Source of the DNA: UBA1941 sp046329575
GTDB lineage: Bacteria; Bacteroidota; Bacteroidia; Chitinophagales; LD1
Length of the DNA stretch: 64,000 nt
Reading direction: 5' to 3'
Assembly: GCA_046329575.1 (NCBI GenBank)
Contig: JAXLUJ010000016.1
Span: 11,717-75,716 of the forward strand
Made by a program: the position numbers and the translations under genes. The notes under the pieces are model-generated. The model was not told the DNA's origin and did no database searches. It saw only the letters and a program-made list of their open reading frames with translations. Shown here piece by piece: positions 8,266 to 16,232 of the stretch. Every line of letters starts with the position of its first letter. Positions within the stretch are counted from its first letter, which is position 1.

Positions 8266-9249
8266 ATGACGAAAACGCACTTGAATATTTTGGTGATAGA
8301 TGACGATCGCGATGATAGGTTCATCACCATCACTTATTTACAGGAAGTAGAATCCTATACGGTAACTATTGAGGAAGCCGCTACTTACGACGAAGCCTGG
8401 CGCAAAGTGCGAGAGAACCGCCATGATATTTATGTGATTGATTATTTGCTGGGCGCCCGAACGGGGGTGGAATTAATTCGCGAAAGTATTACGGCCGGTA
8501 CTAATAAACCGTACATACTGCTCACCGGTAAAGGCGATAAGAGAATTGATGTGGAAGCCGCCAAAGCCGGAGCTTATGACTACTTGATTAAAAACGAACT
8601 GGACGCCGAAACTCTCGAACGTAGTTTTCGTTACTGTTTGCAACGCTACCACTCTTATCAGGCATTGAGCGAAAGTGAAACCCGCTATCGGGAAATCTTT
8701 AATAAAAGCAACGAAATCATTTTTATTATCGATGATCAGCAGCAGTTTATCGACTGCAATCCTGCCATTGAAACCGTAATGGGTTACAAAACAAATGAGT
8801 TGAAGCAAATGCGCTTTACCGATTTTTTTGTTTCGGCTGAGGAACGCGATAATTTCCGGAAAAAATTAATGGAAAACGGTTCGGTGAGCGACTTTGAAGT
8901 GGTATTCCAAACCCGCAATGGCGAGCAACGCAACTTCCTGATTTCCTGTGGTGGCATTGTTACACCTAAGGGACAGCAATGGTTTCAGGGTTTGCTGCAC
9001 GATTATACCATTATCAAAAAGAGTGAAGCCGAGAAAATGATTCGTGAAAAAAGCGAAGCCGTTCGCATGCTGGTGCGCACCTTAGCTCACGAAATCCGCA
9101 ACCCGCTCACCAACATCAATCTTTCTATCGATCAACTTCATGCCGAAATGGTAGATGGCCGCAAAGATCTTGCTGAATCGGTGAAAGAAAACAGCAAGCG
9201 CATCAACGACCTTATCAGTGAACTGATGCAAGTGGCGAACAGAGAATAG
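8266..9249 (+). CDS. REC-PAS-DHp signalling protein lacking an ATP-binding kinase domain
   Basis: 327 aa. Receiver domain 1-125 with Asp12-Asp14 region and phospho-acceptor Asp59 (VIDYLLG); PAS domain about 135-255 (SETRYREIFNKSNEIIFII); then a dimerisation/phosphotransfer helix pair with the H-box LAHEIRNPLTNI, His275. The protein stops at residue 327, just after the second helix. The N, G1 and G2 boxes of the HATPase domain are absent, and I see none in any frame downstream. With only 2 bp between it and the sigma-54 regulator, it is likely a phosphotransfer or phosphatase partner rather than an autonomous kinase. Confidence 0.92.
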   Translation: MTKTHLNILVIDDDRDDRFITITYLQEVESYTVTIEEAATYDEAWRKVRENRHDIYVIDYLLGARTGVELIRESITAGTNKPYILLTGKGDKRIDVEAAKAGAYDYLIKNELDAETLERSFRYCLQRYHSYQALSESETRYREIFNKSNEIIFIIDDQQQFIDCNPAIETVMGYKTNELKQMRFTDFFVSAEERDNFRKKLMENGSVSDFEVVFQTRNGEQRNFLISCGGIVTPKGQQWFQGLLHDYTIIKKSEAEKMIREKSEAVRMLVRTLAHEIRNPLTNINLSIDQLHAEMVDGRKDLAESVKENSKRINDLISELMQVANRE

Positions 9250-9319
9250 CACTGAAGTTGATACCTGAGATTGACTCTATCACGAATCACGTTGAAGAAA
9301 GGTTTCGAAAATCAAACCC

Positions 9320-9652
9320 CCTCATTCCCGAACTATTGCCAGCAATGGAATAGTATTGCCTAAAAGGGTGATAAAAGTTTAAATAGCCCTGAGTAGGTTG
9401 CTCAAAATGAGTAAGGCCCTATATTTTGGCAAACCGCGGTAGGGATGGTAGCGGAAAGCCCGCAAGCCGCAGCATAGAAATTACGAATGAAAAATTACGA
9501 ATTACGAAGTAAATTAAGATGGTGATTGAACGCTTACGTCCTCTTTCGTAATTCGTAATTTGAAATTCGTAATTCGCCCGGAACGATTACACTGCAATGG
9601 TTTTAGGCTTTCCGCGGCTGAGGACTTGCAGCGAACAGCCCGGCATCCGCAA
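9320..9652. repeat. modular interspersed element, class A core, with nested ATTACGA palindrome and extended left flank
   Basis: 9429-9475 reads GGCAAACCGCGGTAGGGATG followed by GTAGCGGAAAGCCCGCAAGC; 9610-9652 holds CGCGGCTGAGGACTTGCAGC and ends in CCCGGCATCCGCAA. Heptad ATTACGA arms at 9478-9512 and 9543-9577 lie between them. The left flank 9320-9428 (ATTGCCTAAAAGGGTGAT, then GCTCAAAATGAGTAAGGC) matches the reverse complement of 42560-42665. This covers most of the gap from 9250 to 9712; no gene is visible there. Confidence 0.88.
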
Positions 9653-9712
9653 TAATAAAAATCCTTTTTTTCTACAGCATGTTCCTGCAACAACCTCAAA
9701 CCTCAGCTTTAC

Positions 9713-11080
9713 TCATATCGCCAGAATCTTATCAGCCTCCCGGATCCCGCTCAGGTAGGCGCCGTGAGCGGTAGAGAAGTAATCGGCATGGGTGTGTTCG
9801 CCGGCAAAAAATAATTTGTCGCTGATGGCTTCGGCCAAATCATCAAAATGCCGCATTTCTGTGCCCACTGCGGTGTAGGAATACGCGCCAAAGCTGTTCT
9901 CATTGCTTTGCCATTTGGTGCGCAGCAAATTCGTGGGGTTCGGAATACCGCTGCCGTACATATCCTTCAAATGCAGCATTACCGCATCTTTCACCTCTGC
10001 ATCTGTCATGCTTTCGGTTTGCCGCGCATAATCGGCATAAGCAAAAGTGAGCAACGCATTTACCGAAGGCTGATACTTCTTTACGTTCACAAAATAATTG
10101 AACTTATCTTTCACATTTCCGGTGTAGCAAATGTATTGCGTGGTATCCCAAAACGCGGTATCCCAGGTGAGCAAAAACTTGTTCACGCAATTCATACCCA
10201 GCTTTTGAATGGCCGTTTGTTTCACCGCCGGTAATGCCGGCGAAAAAGCAATACTGTTGTGCTTCAGTACGCCCAAAGGAACCGTTACTAACGCATAATC
10301 TGCTTCCGTAGTAGTGCTGTTGTGCGTCACCACCATTTTCGTTCCGGTATAATCAATTTTAGAAACGCGTTGATTCAATTGTACATTCAGGCCATTAGCC
10401 AAAAAATTGGGGATCGTATCATAGCCGTTGGTTGCAATTTTTTCAACGCCGCCGAACTCTTCGCCTTCGTGATATAACAGCGACGATAAATTGTTCAAAT
10501 CGCCCGTATCGAAAGTTACGTAGGAAGAAAGCAGAAACTGCCATAATCGGTCCGTTGCCTTGGTAGGATACAATTGATTGAAAACCGTTTCAAAACTTTG
10601 TGCGGCGTTTCCGCTGTTCATCATCGTATTCAAAATGGAATACAATTCGGTTTCAGCAGCGGTGTAATCGTTAGGGTTTCTTTTAATGCCGCCTACATCG
10701 TAGCAAGACTCGGCCTGATCATCAACAGTTTCAAACGTACTCATACCGGCTTGTTGTGCTAGTGTCGTAATCGGGTTGCCGTTCACGCCATGAATCCAAC
10801 TCGCGCCTTCGTCGAACGCAATGCCCAAACTTCTATCGGTTCGCAATCTTCCGCCCACTTTGTTTTGCGCTTCCAGTACGATGACGTTAAAGCCGTTCTC
10901 TTTTAGTTTTTTTGCCGCCGCCAATCCTGAAATTCCTCCGCCAACTACCACTACGGTTTTTCCGTTGCCGCGGTTCGATTCTTTTTTGCAGGCCGAAGCC
11001 AGCAACGAAGGCGCCAACAATAGCACCGGCAAGCCTTTCAGCCCTTGCTTGATAAATGCCCTTCTGCAGTAAATGTCCAT
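9713..11080 (-). CDS. flavin-containing amine oxidase, Tat-exported lipoprotein
   Basis: 455 aa. The N-terminus combines a twin-arginine motif (CRRAFIKQG, Arg6-Arg7) with a hydrophobic stretch and a lipobox LASAC, Cys31, followed by Lys-Lys; this suggests export in folded form with FAD bound and lipid anchoring. The Rossmann FAD motif VVVVGGGISGLAAA (43-56) is followed by GGRLRT (76-81); the C-terminal flavin-contact block is LFFAGEHTHADYFSTAHGA. This is the monoamine/polyamine oxidase superfamily, which oxidises amines with release of H2O2. Substrate unknown. Its promoter region faces a small membrane-protein gene on the same strand. Confidence 0.92.
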   Translation of the reverse strand: MDIYCRRAFIKQGLKGLPVLLLAPSLLASACKKESNRGNGKTVVVVGGGISGLAAAKKLKENGFNVIVLEAQNKVGGRLRTDRSLGIAFDEGASWIHGVNGNPITTLAQQAGMSTFETVDDQAESCYDVGGIKRNPNDYTAAETELYSILNTMMNSGNAAQSFETVFNQLYPTKATDRLWQFLLSSYVTFDTGDLNNLSSLLYHEGEEFGGVEKIATNGYDTIPNFLANGLNVQLNQRVSKIDYTGTKMVVTHNSTTTEADYALVTVPLGVLKHNSIAFSPALPAVKQTAIQKLGMNCVNKFLLTWDTAFWDTTQYICYTGNVKDKFNYFVNVKKYQPSVNALLTFAYADYARQTESMTDAEVKDAVMLHLKDMYGSGIPNPTNLLRTKWQSNENSFGAYSYTAVGTEMRHFDDLAEAISDKLFFAGEHTHADYFSTAHGAYLSGIREADKILAI

Positions 11081-11202
11081 TTTGTTTTCAATTTCTTAGG
11101 TTTCGGAAATAACACATTTTACCGATTCATGACCAAAATGCGCTTGATGCTAAAAGCTGCAGGTGAATCTGCTGCGGCGGAAACTGTACTATGCTCATCC
11201 CT

Positions 11203-11436
11203 TCATCGTTTTTTCCTTGCCTTGTACAGTAGCAGAAAGACGATTCCAATAACCAGATCGCCCAGTAAAAACAGCCTGAAAAATCCATCAGCTTCTTCAC
11301 TCTTACCCAAACCGCCGCCAAAAATTAATACAGCAGTACCCAATACCGACAAAGCCAGCAGCAGGCCCACAATTGCTAGTAGCACGGCAGTGGACCATTT
11401 AAACATTTTGGCAAAAACCGGCCTGATGGTATTCAT
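11203..11436 (-). CDS. small two-helix membrane protein
   Basis: 77 aa with two clear membrane segments: a long Leu/Val/Ala/Gly stretch at about 15-41 and LFLLGDLVIGIVFLLLY near the C-terminus, ending in positively charged KARKKR. It lies upstream of the amine oxidase on the same strand, 122 bp away. I recognise no family. Hydrophobic patterning and the positive-inside tail support a real gene. Confidence 0.6.
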   Translation of the reverse strand: MNTIRPVFAKMFKWSTAVLLAIVGLLLALSVLGTAVLIFGGGLGKSEEADGFFRLFLLGDLVIGIVFLLLYKARKKR

Positions 11437-11689
11437 TTAATGTGCAAAATAAGCAATCCTGCTTTTCGATGAGCGCTGCATTAGCGATCCTAGCGGTATG
11501 TATAAGAACGAGATCACGGGTGTTTAAAGTGTGCTCGAAAATTCAATAAAAGTTGGATGGCCGAATATTGCGGTGGCCGTATCGGCTGCGCACGGGTTTG
11601 TAAACGAAAATTTGAACCAGCGGAAGACGAATTTTGAAAGATGGATGAGCATTGCCGGTACTATGATTGATATTGATGATGGCGGATGC

Positions 11690-11792
11690 CGGGTGCTTTC
11701 GGGGTACGGCTTCGCCTCCCGTGCTCGCTCGTTCCTCGCTCGCACCGCTCGCCAAAGGCTCGCGCCCTGCCGCCCCCTACCGCGGTTAGCCA
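11690..11792. repeat. modular interspersed element, class B core
   Basis: Starts GGCGGATGCCGGGTGCTTTC, continues GGGGTACGGCTTCGCCTCCC, and a run of CGCTCG-type words, and ends CCTACCGCGGTTAGCC. The ends match those of class A and C copies (GGCGGATGCC and ACCGCGGTTNGCC), but the core is that of the element at 240-415. ATTACGA remnants follow at 11835-11880. The surrounding gap 11437-11891 shows no gene. Confidence 0.85.
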
Positions 11793-11891
11793 TAAATCAA
11801 AGCGGTTGCAATTTTGAGGAAGCATTTAGAAATTTCGAATTACGAATTACGATGAATACGGAATCTTCCTCCCGTAATTCGTCATTTTCAA

Positions 11892-12533
11892 CTAATAATT
11901 TCTAATTCTTAACTGCGCCACAGCAATCAGCCAGATGGTGTAAGTCACCACCATAAACCGGTTGGGCAAACCAATTAAAACATCCGGACCATAAGCTCTG
12001 ATTTTTGCCTTTTCGGAGTACACCATCAAAGCCGCGAAAAAGGTGAGCCAACCTATCCACAAGAGTAGCGTTGGCAAAAACAGCCATCGTCTGGAATTGC
12101 GATAGGCCGGTTGTTTGGCGAGTGCGGTAGAAATAATCGTGGCGGCAACCGGCAGCGTGAAAATCATGATGGCGCCACATATGCTGTGAATTTTATCAAC
12201 CGTTCCGCGAACTACATCCGTTATCGGTTGCGAAGCGAATATACCCGCACCAAACAACGCCACCGAAATGATGAGCAGCCACCATTTGCCGATGGTGCCA
12301 CTTTTAGAAAGCAGTTGATTCCATAGCGATAGACTTAAACAAAGAAAACCACCGCCCCAGCAAAAGAACGCCTGACGCATCACCCAGCCATACCGCCCGA
12401 TCTCGTATTCGCTGATCAACCGCCACGTTGGACTGATTTCCGGTTTCAGAAAATGCACTATTCCCAACAGCAACAGAAACGTATAACCTAAATAGCGGGC
12501 CGCATGTAGCAATTGTAATTCGGTTGATTTCAT
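11892..12533 (-). CDS. DUF998 family membrane protein
   Basis: 213 aa with about six membrane segments. The first loop contains ISEYEIGRYGWVMRQAFF, typical of DUF998 proteins (a Ser-Glu-Tyr motif after the first helix, followed by Gly-Trp-Met). A later block, VDKIHSICGAIMIFTLPVAA, also fits that family. Function of the family is unknown. The last residues (QLRIRNY) lie against ATTACGA heptad sequence, but the gene looks complete. It has no close same-strand partner. Confidence 0.85.
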   Translation of the reverse strand: MKSTELQLLHAARYLGYTFLLLLGIVHFLKPEISPTWRLISEYEIGRYGWVMRQAFFCWGGGFLCLSLSLWNQLLSKSGTIGKWWLLIISVALFGAGIFASQPITDVVRGTVDKIHSICGAIMIFTLPVAATIISTALAKQPAYRNSRRWLFLPTLLLWIGWLTFFAALMVYSEKAKIRAYGPDVLIGLPNRFMVVTYTIWLIAVAQLRIRNY

Positions 12534-12624
12534 AGTGAGGATTATGGAGCGAGATACCGCTCCGAAATTATATCGTCTTCACTTATATATTTTAGAAGTA
12601 TGAAACTAATAAAGAGATGTGAAA

Positions 12625-12640
12625 TTTACTTATAAGTAAA
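12625..12640. promoter_or_regulatory. operator-like palindrome 1 upstream of the TAC-like operon
   Basis: TTTACTTATAAGTAAA is a perfect 16-bp palindrome. A near copy lies 73 bp downstream, about seven helical turns away, on the same DNA face. The position, 120 bp before the first gene of an operon with an XRE repressor, is where a toxin-antitoxin operator is expected. Binding is an inference. Confidence 0.6.
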
Positions 12641-12697
12641 AATTATCTAAAAATATTCTGGTTAATAGCTGAATATTTTATAAATTAGCATTTGTGT

Positions 12698-12713
12698 TTC
12701 ACTTAAAAGTAAA
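12698..12713. promoter_or_regulatory. operator-like palindrome 2 upstream of the TAC-like operon
   Basis: TTCACTTAAAAGTAAA matches palindrome 1 at 14 of 16 positions and keeps the ACTT...AAGT half-sites. It is 46 bp before the GTG start of the first gene. Together the pair suggests cooperative repression by the operon's own XRE protein. Confidence 0.55.
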
Positions 12714-12759
12714 ATGCACTTAGAGCCTTTGTTACTAATAAAAACCCGAAATCTATCAC

Positions 12760-13269
12760 GTGGACTACGAAATTGTCGAAATGGAACCATACAGCGGCAG
12801 TGAAGCAAAAGTTTACTCTATTATTCCGAAAGGAGAGGAAGAAACGTTGTTTGAAATGTTTGTTGCTGAACATATAGAGTTCTACAAAAACGAGATCAAG
12901 GATATTCTTAAGCGACTAATGCAAATTGGTCATACCACGGGAGCTAGAGAAACTTTTTTTAAGCATGAAGGAGATAAGGCGTTTGTGAGCAAATACGGAA
13001 AATACGTTTGGGCTTTGTATGATGATGAAGAAAAGAAATTGAGATTGTATTGTATCAGATTTGCAAACGTGGCGATTATAGTTGGGGGAGGAGGTTATAA
13101 AGACAAATCTGTAATTAAGTGGCAGGAGGACAAAAAACTTTCTGCAGAAGTAAAAAAAGTGATGGCATACGCCGCATGCATTTTTAAGCAACTGGAGAAT
13201 GGTGAATTGTATTGGTCGCGCGACAAAGCGGAACTACAAGGAAATTTTAAAAACTACGACAATGAATAA
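12760..13269 (+). CDS. predicted HigB/RelE-like toxin of a TAC-type operon
   Basis: 169 aa from a GTG at 12760; an in-frame ATG lies at 12781. I do not recognise it by sequence identity. What can be seen: a charged helical N-terminal half, then KLRLYCIRFANVAIIVGGGG (93-112), a pair of beta strands like the core of Gp49/HigB toxins (basic strand, Arg-Leu-Tyr, hydrophobic strand, Gly turn), and a C-terminal Lys-rich helix. Size is above the usual 90-120 aa of HigB. It overlaps the antitoxin gene by 8 bp (ATGAATAA), the order toxin then antitoxin being typical of HigBA. Toxin role is inferred mainly from context. Confidence 0.7.
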   Translation: MDYEIVEMEPYSGSEAKVYSIIPKGEEETLFEMFVAEHIEFYKNEIKDILKRLMQIGHTTGARETFFKHEGDKAFVSKYGKYVWALYDDEEKKLRLYCIRFANVAIIVGGGGYKDKSVIKWQEDKKLSAEVKKVMAYAACIFKQLENGELYWSRDKAELQGNFKNYDNE

Positions 13270-13732
13270 AGTGACTAAAGCGAGAAAACATACCAGTAAG
13301 AAGCTGAATGTGCTTTTAGATGAGGTTACTCCGGTAGAAATGGAACAAACGAAAAATAAAATGCTACTGGCTGCTCGTATTGAAGGTTTGATGAGAGGCA
13401 GAGGCTGGAATAAATCGCAGTTTGCGGAAAAGGTGGGAAAGAACCCCTCTGAAATAACCAAATGGCTTAGTGGAACTCAAAACTTTACCGTTGAAGTTCT
13501 TACAGAAATTGCATCTGCGTTGGGTGTTGAATTGGCATCTTTGTTTGGCAAGCAACAGATTCCCGTCTTTTTTAGAAAGGAAATTGTAGTTCAGTCGGTT
13601 GCCATGCCTTCTGCAATAACAGTTACCACACCTTATGAAAAGGGAACAGATGTTGTTGGAACTATTAACATCCCGGTTCCGGGAGTAAGGTATTATTCAC
13701 AGTTACATCAGGTAAATTATGGCAGAAATTAA
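13262..13732 (+). CDS. XRE-family antitoxin with C-terminal extension (HigA-like)
   Basis: 156 aa, from the ATG at 13262. A helix-turn-helix of the XRE/Cro type spans about 37-96 (IEGLMRGRGWNKSQFAEKVG, then ITKWLSG and LTEIASALGVELASLF). About 60 residues follow the domain, ending in the aromatic stretch VRYYSQLHQVNY. Antitoxins of known toxin-antitoxin-chaperone systems carry such a tail (the ChAD region), which the SecB-like partner binds. The next gene begins inside this one, overlapping by 14 bp. It probably represses its operon through the palindromes at 12625 and 12698. Confidence 0.85.
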   Translation: MNKVTKARKHTSKKLNVLLDEVTPVEMEQTKNKMLLAARIEGLMRGRGWNKSQFAEKVGKNPSEITKWLSGTQNFTVEVLTEIASALGVELASLFGKQQIPVFFRKEIVVQSVAMPSAITVTTPYEKGTDVVGTINIPVPGVRYYSQLHQVNYGRN

Positions 13733-14174
13733 GAGTAAGGATTTTAATGTTGAAATGCAGATAAGGGGAATTGAGTTATTGAATGGCTCATTGAATTTAC
13801 CTGCTTCACCCACTACACCATTAACCAACTTTAATTTCAACATTAACATTGAAAGCCGTGCTGATGTGGCCAACAAGCTGGTTTTTGTGATTGTGCATAT
13901 CGACATAAAGAACGAAGATCATTCGTACATTCTTGGTGCATTGTCGGTAAGTTGCATTTTTGAAATTGTAAATTTTGAAGATGTCATAAAAATTGAATCC
14001 GACGGGCAATTCAATATTCCGCAAGGGTTGATCGAAACACTCAACAGTATTTCGATCTCCACTGCACGGGGTGTGATGTTTTCTACATTCAAAGGTACGT
14101 TCTTACATGGGGCCGTCTTGCCGGTAATAGATCCAAAACAGTTCAGTATGACTCCCCCAAACGCTAATAAGTGA
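13719..14174 (+). CDS. SecB-like chaperone of a TAC-type operon
   Basis: 151 aa. The sequence resembles the SecB fold: an N-terminal strand with LNGSLNLP, central antiparallel strands (KLVFVIVHIDIKNEDHS and ALSVSCIFEI, 53-82), then SISISTARGVMFSTFKGTF and LPVIDPKQF. These last blocks parallel the SecB helix-plus-loop in which an Arg-containing helix is followed by a Gly-Thr-Phe strand and Leu-x-Pro-Val-Asn-Phe. Length is that of SecB. It overlaps the antitoxin gene, as expected if it protects the antitoxin tail. A general SecB for secretion is less likely in this context. Confidence 0.72.
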   Translation: MAEIKSKDFNVEMQIRGIELLNGSLNLPASPTTPLTNFNFNINIESRADVANKLVFVIVHIDIKNEDHSYILGALSVSCIFEIVNFEDVIKIESDGQFNIPQGLIETLNSISISTARGVMFSTFKGTFLHGAVLPVIDPKQFSMTPPNANK

Positions 14175-14261
14175 GGTAAAGCCTTATATGTAGCAGAGGT
14201 AGATTTCTATGTAGGCACTACTTCAGGAAAGCAGCATCATCAGGTTTGATTTGAAGCCTAG

Positions 14262-14816
14262 TTACTTTATAGGTTGGTAGTACAGTATGGTAACACCTGA
14301 TGGAAGTGTTTTAGTTTGAAGAAGATTGAAAACAATGCGTTCCCCGATGTGGTCAAACAATCGCAACCCATGGCCCTCCACCATCGGGTGAATACAAATC
14401 TGAAATTCATCGATGAGATGGCTGTTTAAAAGTTGGATGATCAAACTTCGGCTTCCAATTAAAATATCTTTTCCCGGTTGTTTTTTCAGGGCTAAAACAA
14501 CTTCGTCAATTGGCTGATCGGCGATTTTTGCTGAATCCCATTCTGTATCTTTCAGCGTGTTGGAGAAAACAATTTTTTCGATGCTGTTTATGGAAGCTGC
14601 AAAGTCGTTTATCGACTGCCGGTCAGAAGGATGCTGCAGTAGATTTTGCCAGAACTGCATGAGTTGGTAGGTAATTCGTCCATACAAGATCACACCGGCC
14701 TGATCAATCAGATTGGCGTAATGGTAGTGAAGTGCTTCATCTACAATTCCAACCGTATGATCGCACACCCCATCCAGCGTCATATTGATAGCCGCAATTA
14801 CTTTTCTCATGTTCAA
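14262..14816 (-). CDS. dihydrofolate reductase-like protein (RibD C-terminal domain family)
   Basis: 184 aa; start at Met1 or Met3 (MRKVIAAINMTLDGVCDHT). The opening strand with MTLDG, the GVILYGRITYQLM block, IEKIVFSNTLKD, KKQPGKDILIGSRSLIIQLL and LIDEFQICIHPMVEGHGLRLF follow the order of the RibD-C/DHFR fold used by many single-domain reductase-like proteins (YwjB/YyaP type), with NADPH-binding Gly-Arg and Gly-Ser turns. The true substrate is unknown; it is not likely to be the housekeeping FolA. It is convergent with the TAC-like operon. Confidence 0.9.
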   Translation of the reverse strand: MNMRKVIAAINMTLDGVCDHTVGIVDEALHYHYANLIDQAGVILYGRITYQLMQFWQNLLQHPSDRQSINDFAASINSIEKIVFSNTLKDTEWDSAKIADQPIDEVVLALKKQPGKDILIGSRSLIIQLLNSHLIDEFQICIHPMVEGHGLRLFDHIGERIVFNLLQTKTLPSGVTILYYQPIK

Positions 14817-14954
14817 ATGTTTGAGTGTAGCATTGGCGCTCTTACACCGCCAATTTTATCTGGTGAAGCTAATTCTAAAAAATCATGCGCCAGGGAAGAG
14901 GTGCATTGTCAACTGCCATGGAATGCAATAATCTGTTACCATGAAAATGATAGA

Positions 14955-15152
14955 TACCCCTTCATCGTCCATCGTCCATCGTCCATCGTCCATCGTCCAT
15001 CGTTCATCGTCCATTGTTCATTGTCCATCGTCCATCGTCCATCGTTCATCGTTCATTGTCCATCGTTCATCGTCCATCGTCCATCGTTCATCGTTCATTG
15101 TTCATTGTTCATTGTTCATTGTTCATCGTCCATTGTTCATTGTCTCACGCTC
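14955..15152. repeat. 7-bp tandem array, unit CATCGTC
   Basis: About 28 head-to-tail copies of the heptad CATCGTC with variants CATCGTT and CATTGTT, making roughly 200 bp of strict 7-bp period. Frames through it read as repeats of SSIVHRP and are not genes. The array ends at the stop codon of the DUF1569 gene (15145-15591), which begins inside its edge. Confidence 0.95.
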
Positions 15153-15591
15153 CAAACTGCCGCAGATGGTGATCAAGATGTTTGTAGGAAACATAGCCTA
15201 CCTGCTCCTTATTCATCCTGCCGAAAAACGGATGAATAAAATCGTGATTTGAAAAATTATTGTACGCTTCAATCCGCGCGATCCACTGTTGTTTTTGCGT
15301 TTCCAGATCGCCTGAAACTGCCGAAGCTTTTAGAGCCGGACTGGTTGGCGTATTTTTCGTAAAAGGCGCATCGTTCTGAATCACTTTATTGAGCAGGAAC
15401 GGACCGATGATGCGGCCGATAAAGACCCTTGGAATCTGGATGTTGCCCAAATACATATCATCGCAGCGCGAGCAATGCTCCACCATTTCCTGCAGTTGCA
15501 TGTTGCCCCACAGCGCACGGTTCGAAGCATTCAGGCTTTTGATGCGGCCAATGATTTCATTTTGAGTAGATGCGTCAAATATCGATTTCAT
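15145..15591 (-). CDS. DUF1569 family protein (DinB-like four-helix fold)
   Basis: 148 aa. MVEHCSRCDDMYLG (36-49) and the C-terminal KHLDHHLRQFG supply the histidines that mark this family, and FIGRIIGPFLLNKVI is the typical middle helix. The fold is a four-helix bundle related to DinB/YfiT thiol-metabolising proteins, whose histidines bind a metal; the substrate is not known. The end of the gene abuts the CATCGTC array without disturbing the conserved C-terminal motif, so the coding part seems intact. Confidence 0.88.
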   Translation of the reverse strand: MKSIFDASTQNEIIGRIKSLNASNRALWGNMQLQEMVEHCSRCDDMYLGNIQIPRVFIGRIIGPFLLNKVIQNDAPFTKNTPTSPALKASAVSGDLETQKQQWIARIEAYNNFSNHDFIHPFFGRMNKEQVGYVSYKHLDHHLRQFGA

Positions 15592-15654
15592 GTTTCAAAG
15601 GAAACCAATCAGCCAAACTTTCAAAATTCACCACTTCCGATGGGCGATTTAAAA

Positions 15655-15771
15655 GTTACGAATTAGGAATGGAGTGGTTTTCCCCGTCATTCGTAATTTA
15701 TAAATCGTAATTGAAGTTTTTATGGCCGAAACTCCCATGAGACTGCTAACGCACGTCTCGCGGGAGTTTCG
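15655..15771. repeat. degenerate ATTACGA palindrome and adjacent hairpin
   Basis: 15655-15716 holds degenerate ATTACGA/TCGTAAT arms. Next to it, 15727-15736 (CGAAACTCCC) pairs perfectly with 15762-15771 (GGGAGTTTCG), with an inner GAGAC/GTCTC pair, giving a cruciform-like hairpin around CTAACGCAC. There is no T run, so it is not a simple terminator. The rest of the gap 15592-15914 has no gene. Confidence 0.7.
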
Positions 15772-15914
15772 CAATTGCCACGGCGCGGGGGCAAGAAGAA
15801 GACTTGCGGGAGAGGAGGGAGTTAGTTGGTACTTGCTTCTCTTTGTAATTTTACTTGAGAGAAGTGTGGAAGATTGTAAGGAGATATAAAATTGTTGGTC
15901 ATGATTTATTTATT

Positions 15915-16202
15915 TTAATAGCGTTGATTTTTAGGAATGATGAAAGTTTGGTTGCGATAGTTAAGAGTTACTTGGTCTGCATTTGCAGCTTCTAAGGAAG
16001 CGGTTAATGTTCCTTTCAATGTTGAATTAGAAGTCAAAAAGGCAACCTGAACAGCATAAACTAAAGTGTCTTTATCAGTTACATTTTGAGGATTGTTCAA
16101 AGCGTTTTCACAACACTCCTCCACCATCGCTTTGTGTAATGGATGAAGTTCTTTAATTGGTAAGTATCCAACTGCTTCTCTATAAAGATCGTCTGCTGCC
16201 AT
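15915..16202 (-). CDS. hypothetical protein
   Basis: 95 aa, soluble, no signal peptide. An N-terminal helical half (LHPLHKAMVEECCENALNNP, with a Cys-Cys pair) is followed by AVQVAFLTSNSTLKG and a C-terminal strand region. I do not recognise the family. It lies just upstream, on the opposite strand, of the tRNA at 16233. Codon use and a clear ATG support it as real. Confidence 0.65.
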   Translation of the reverse strand: MAADDLYREAVGYLPIKELHPLHKAMVEECCENALNNPQNVTDKDTLVYAVQVAFLTSNSTLKGTLTASLEAANADQVTLNYRNQTFIIPKNQRY

Positions 16203-16232
16203 TTTTTTTGTTTTTTCTTGTATCTTTGCATC

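Noticed and set aside
14646..15252. Plus-strand frames reading SSIVHRPSFIVH repeats
   Set aside because: Translation of the CATCGTC heptad array; overlaps the DUF1569 and RibD-like genes antisense.
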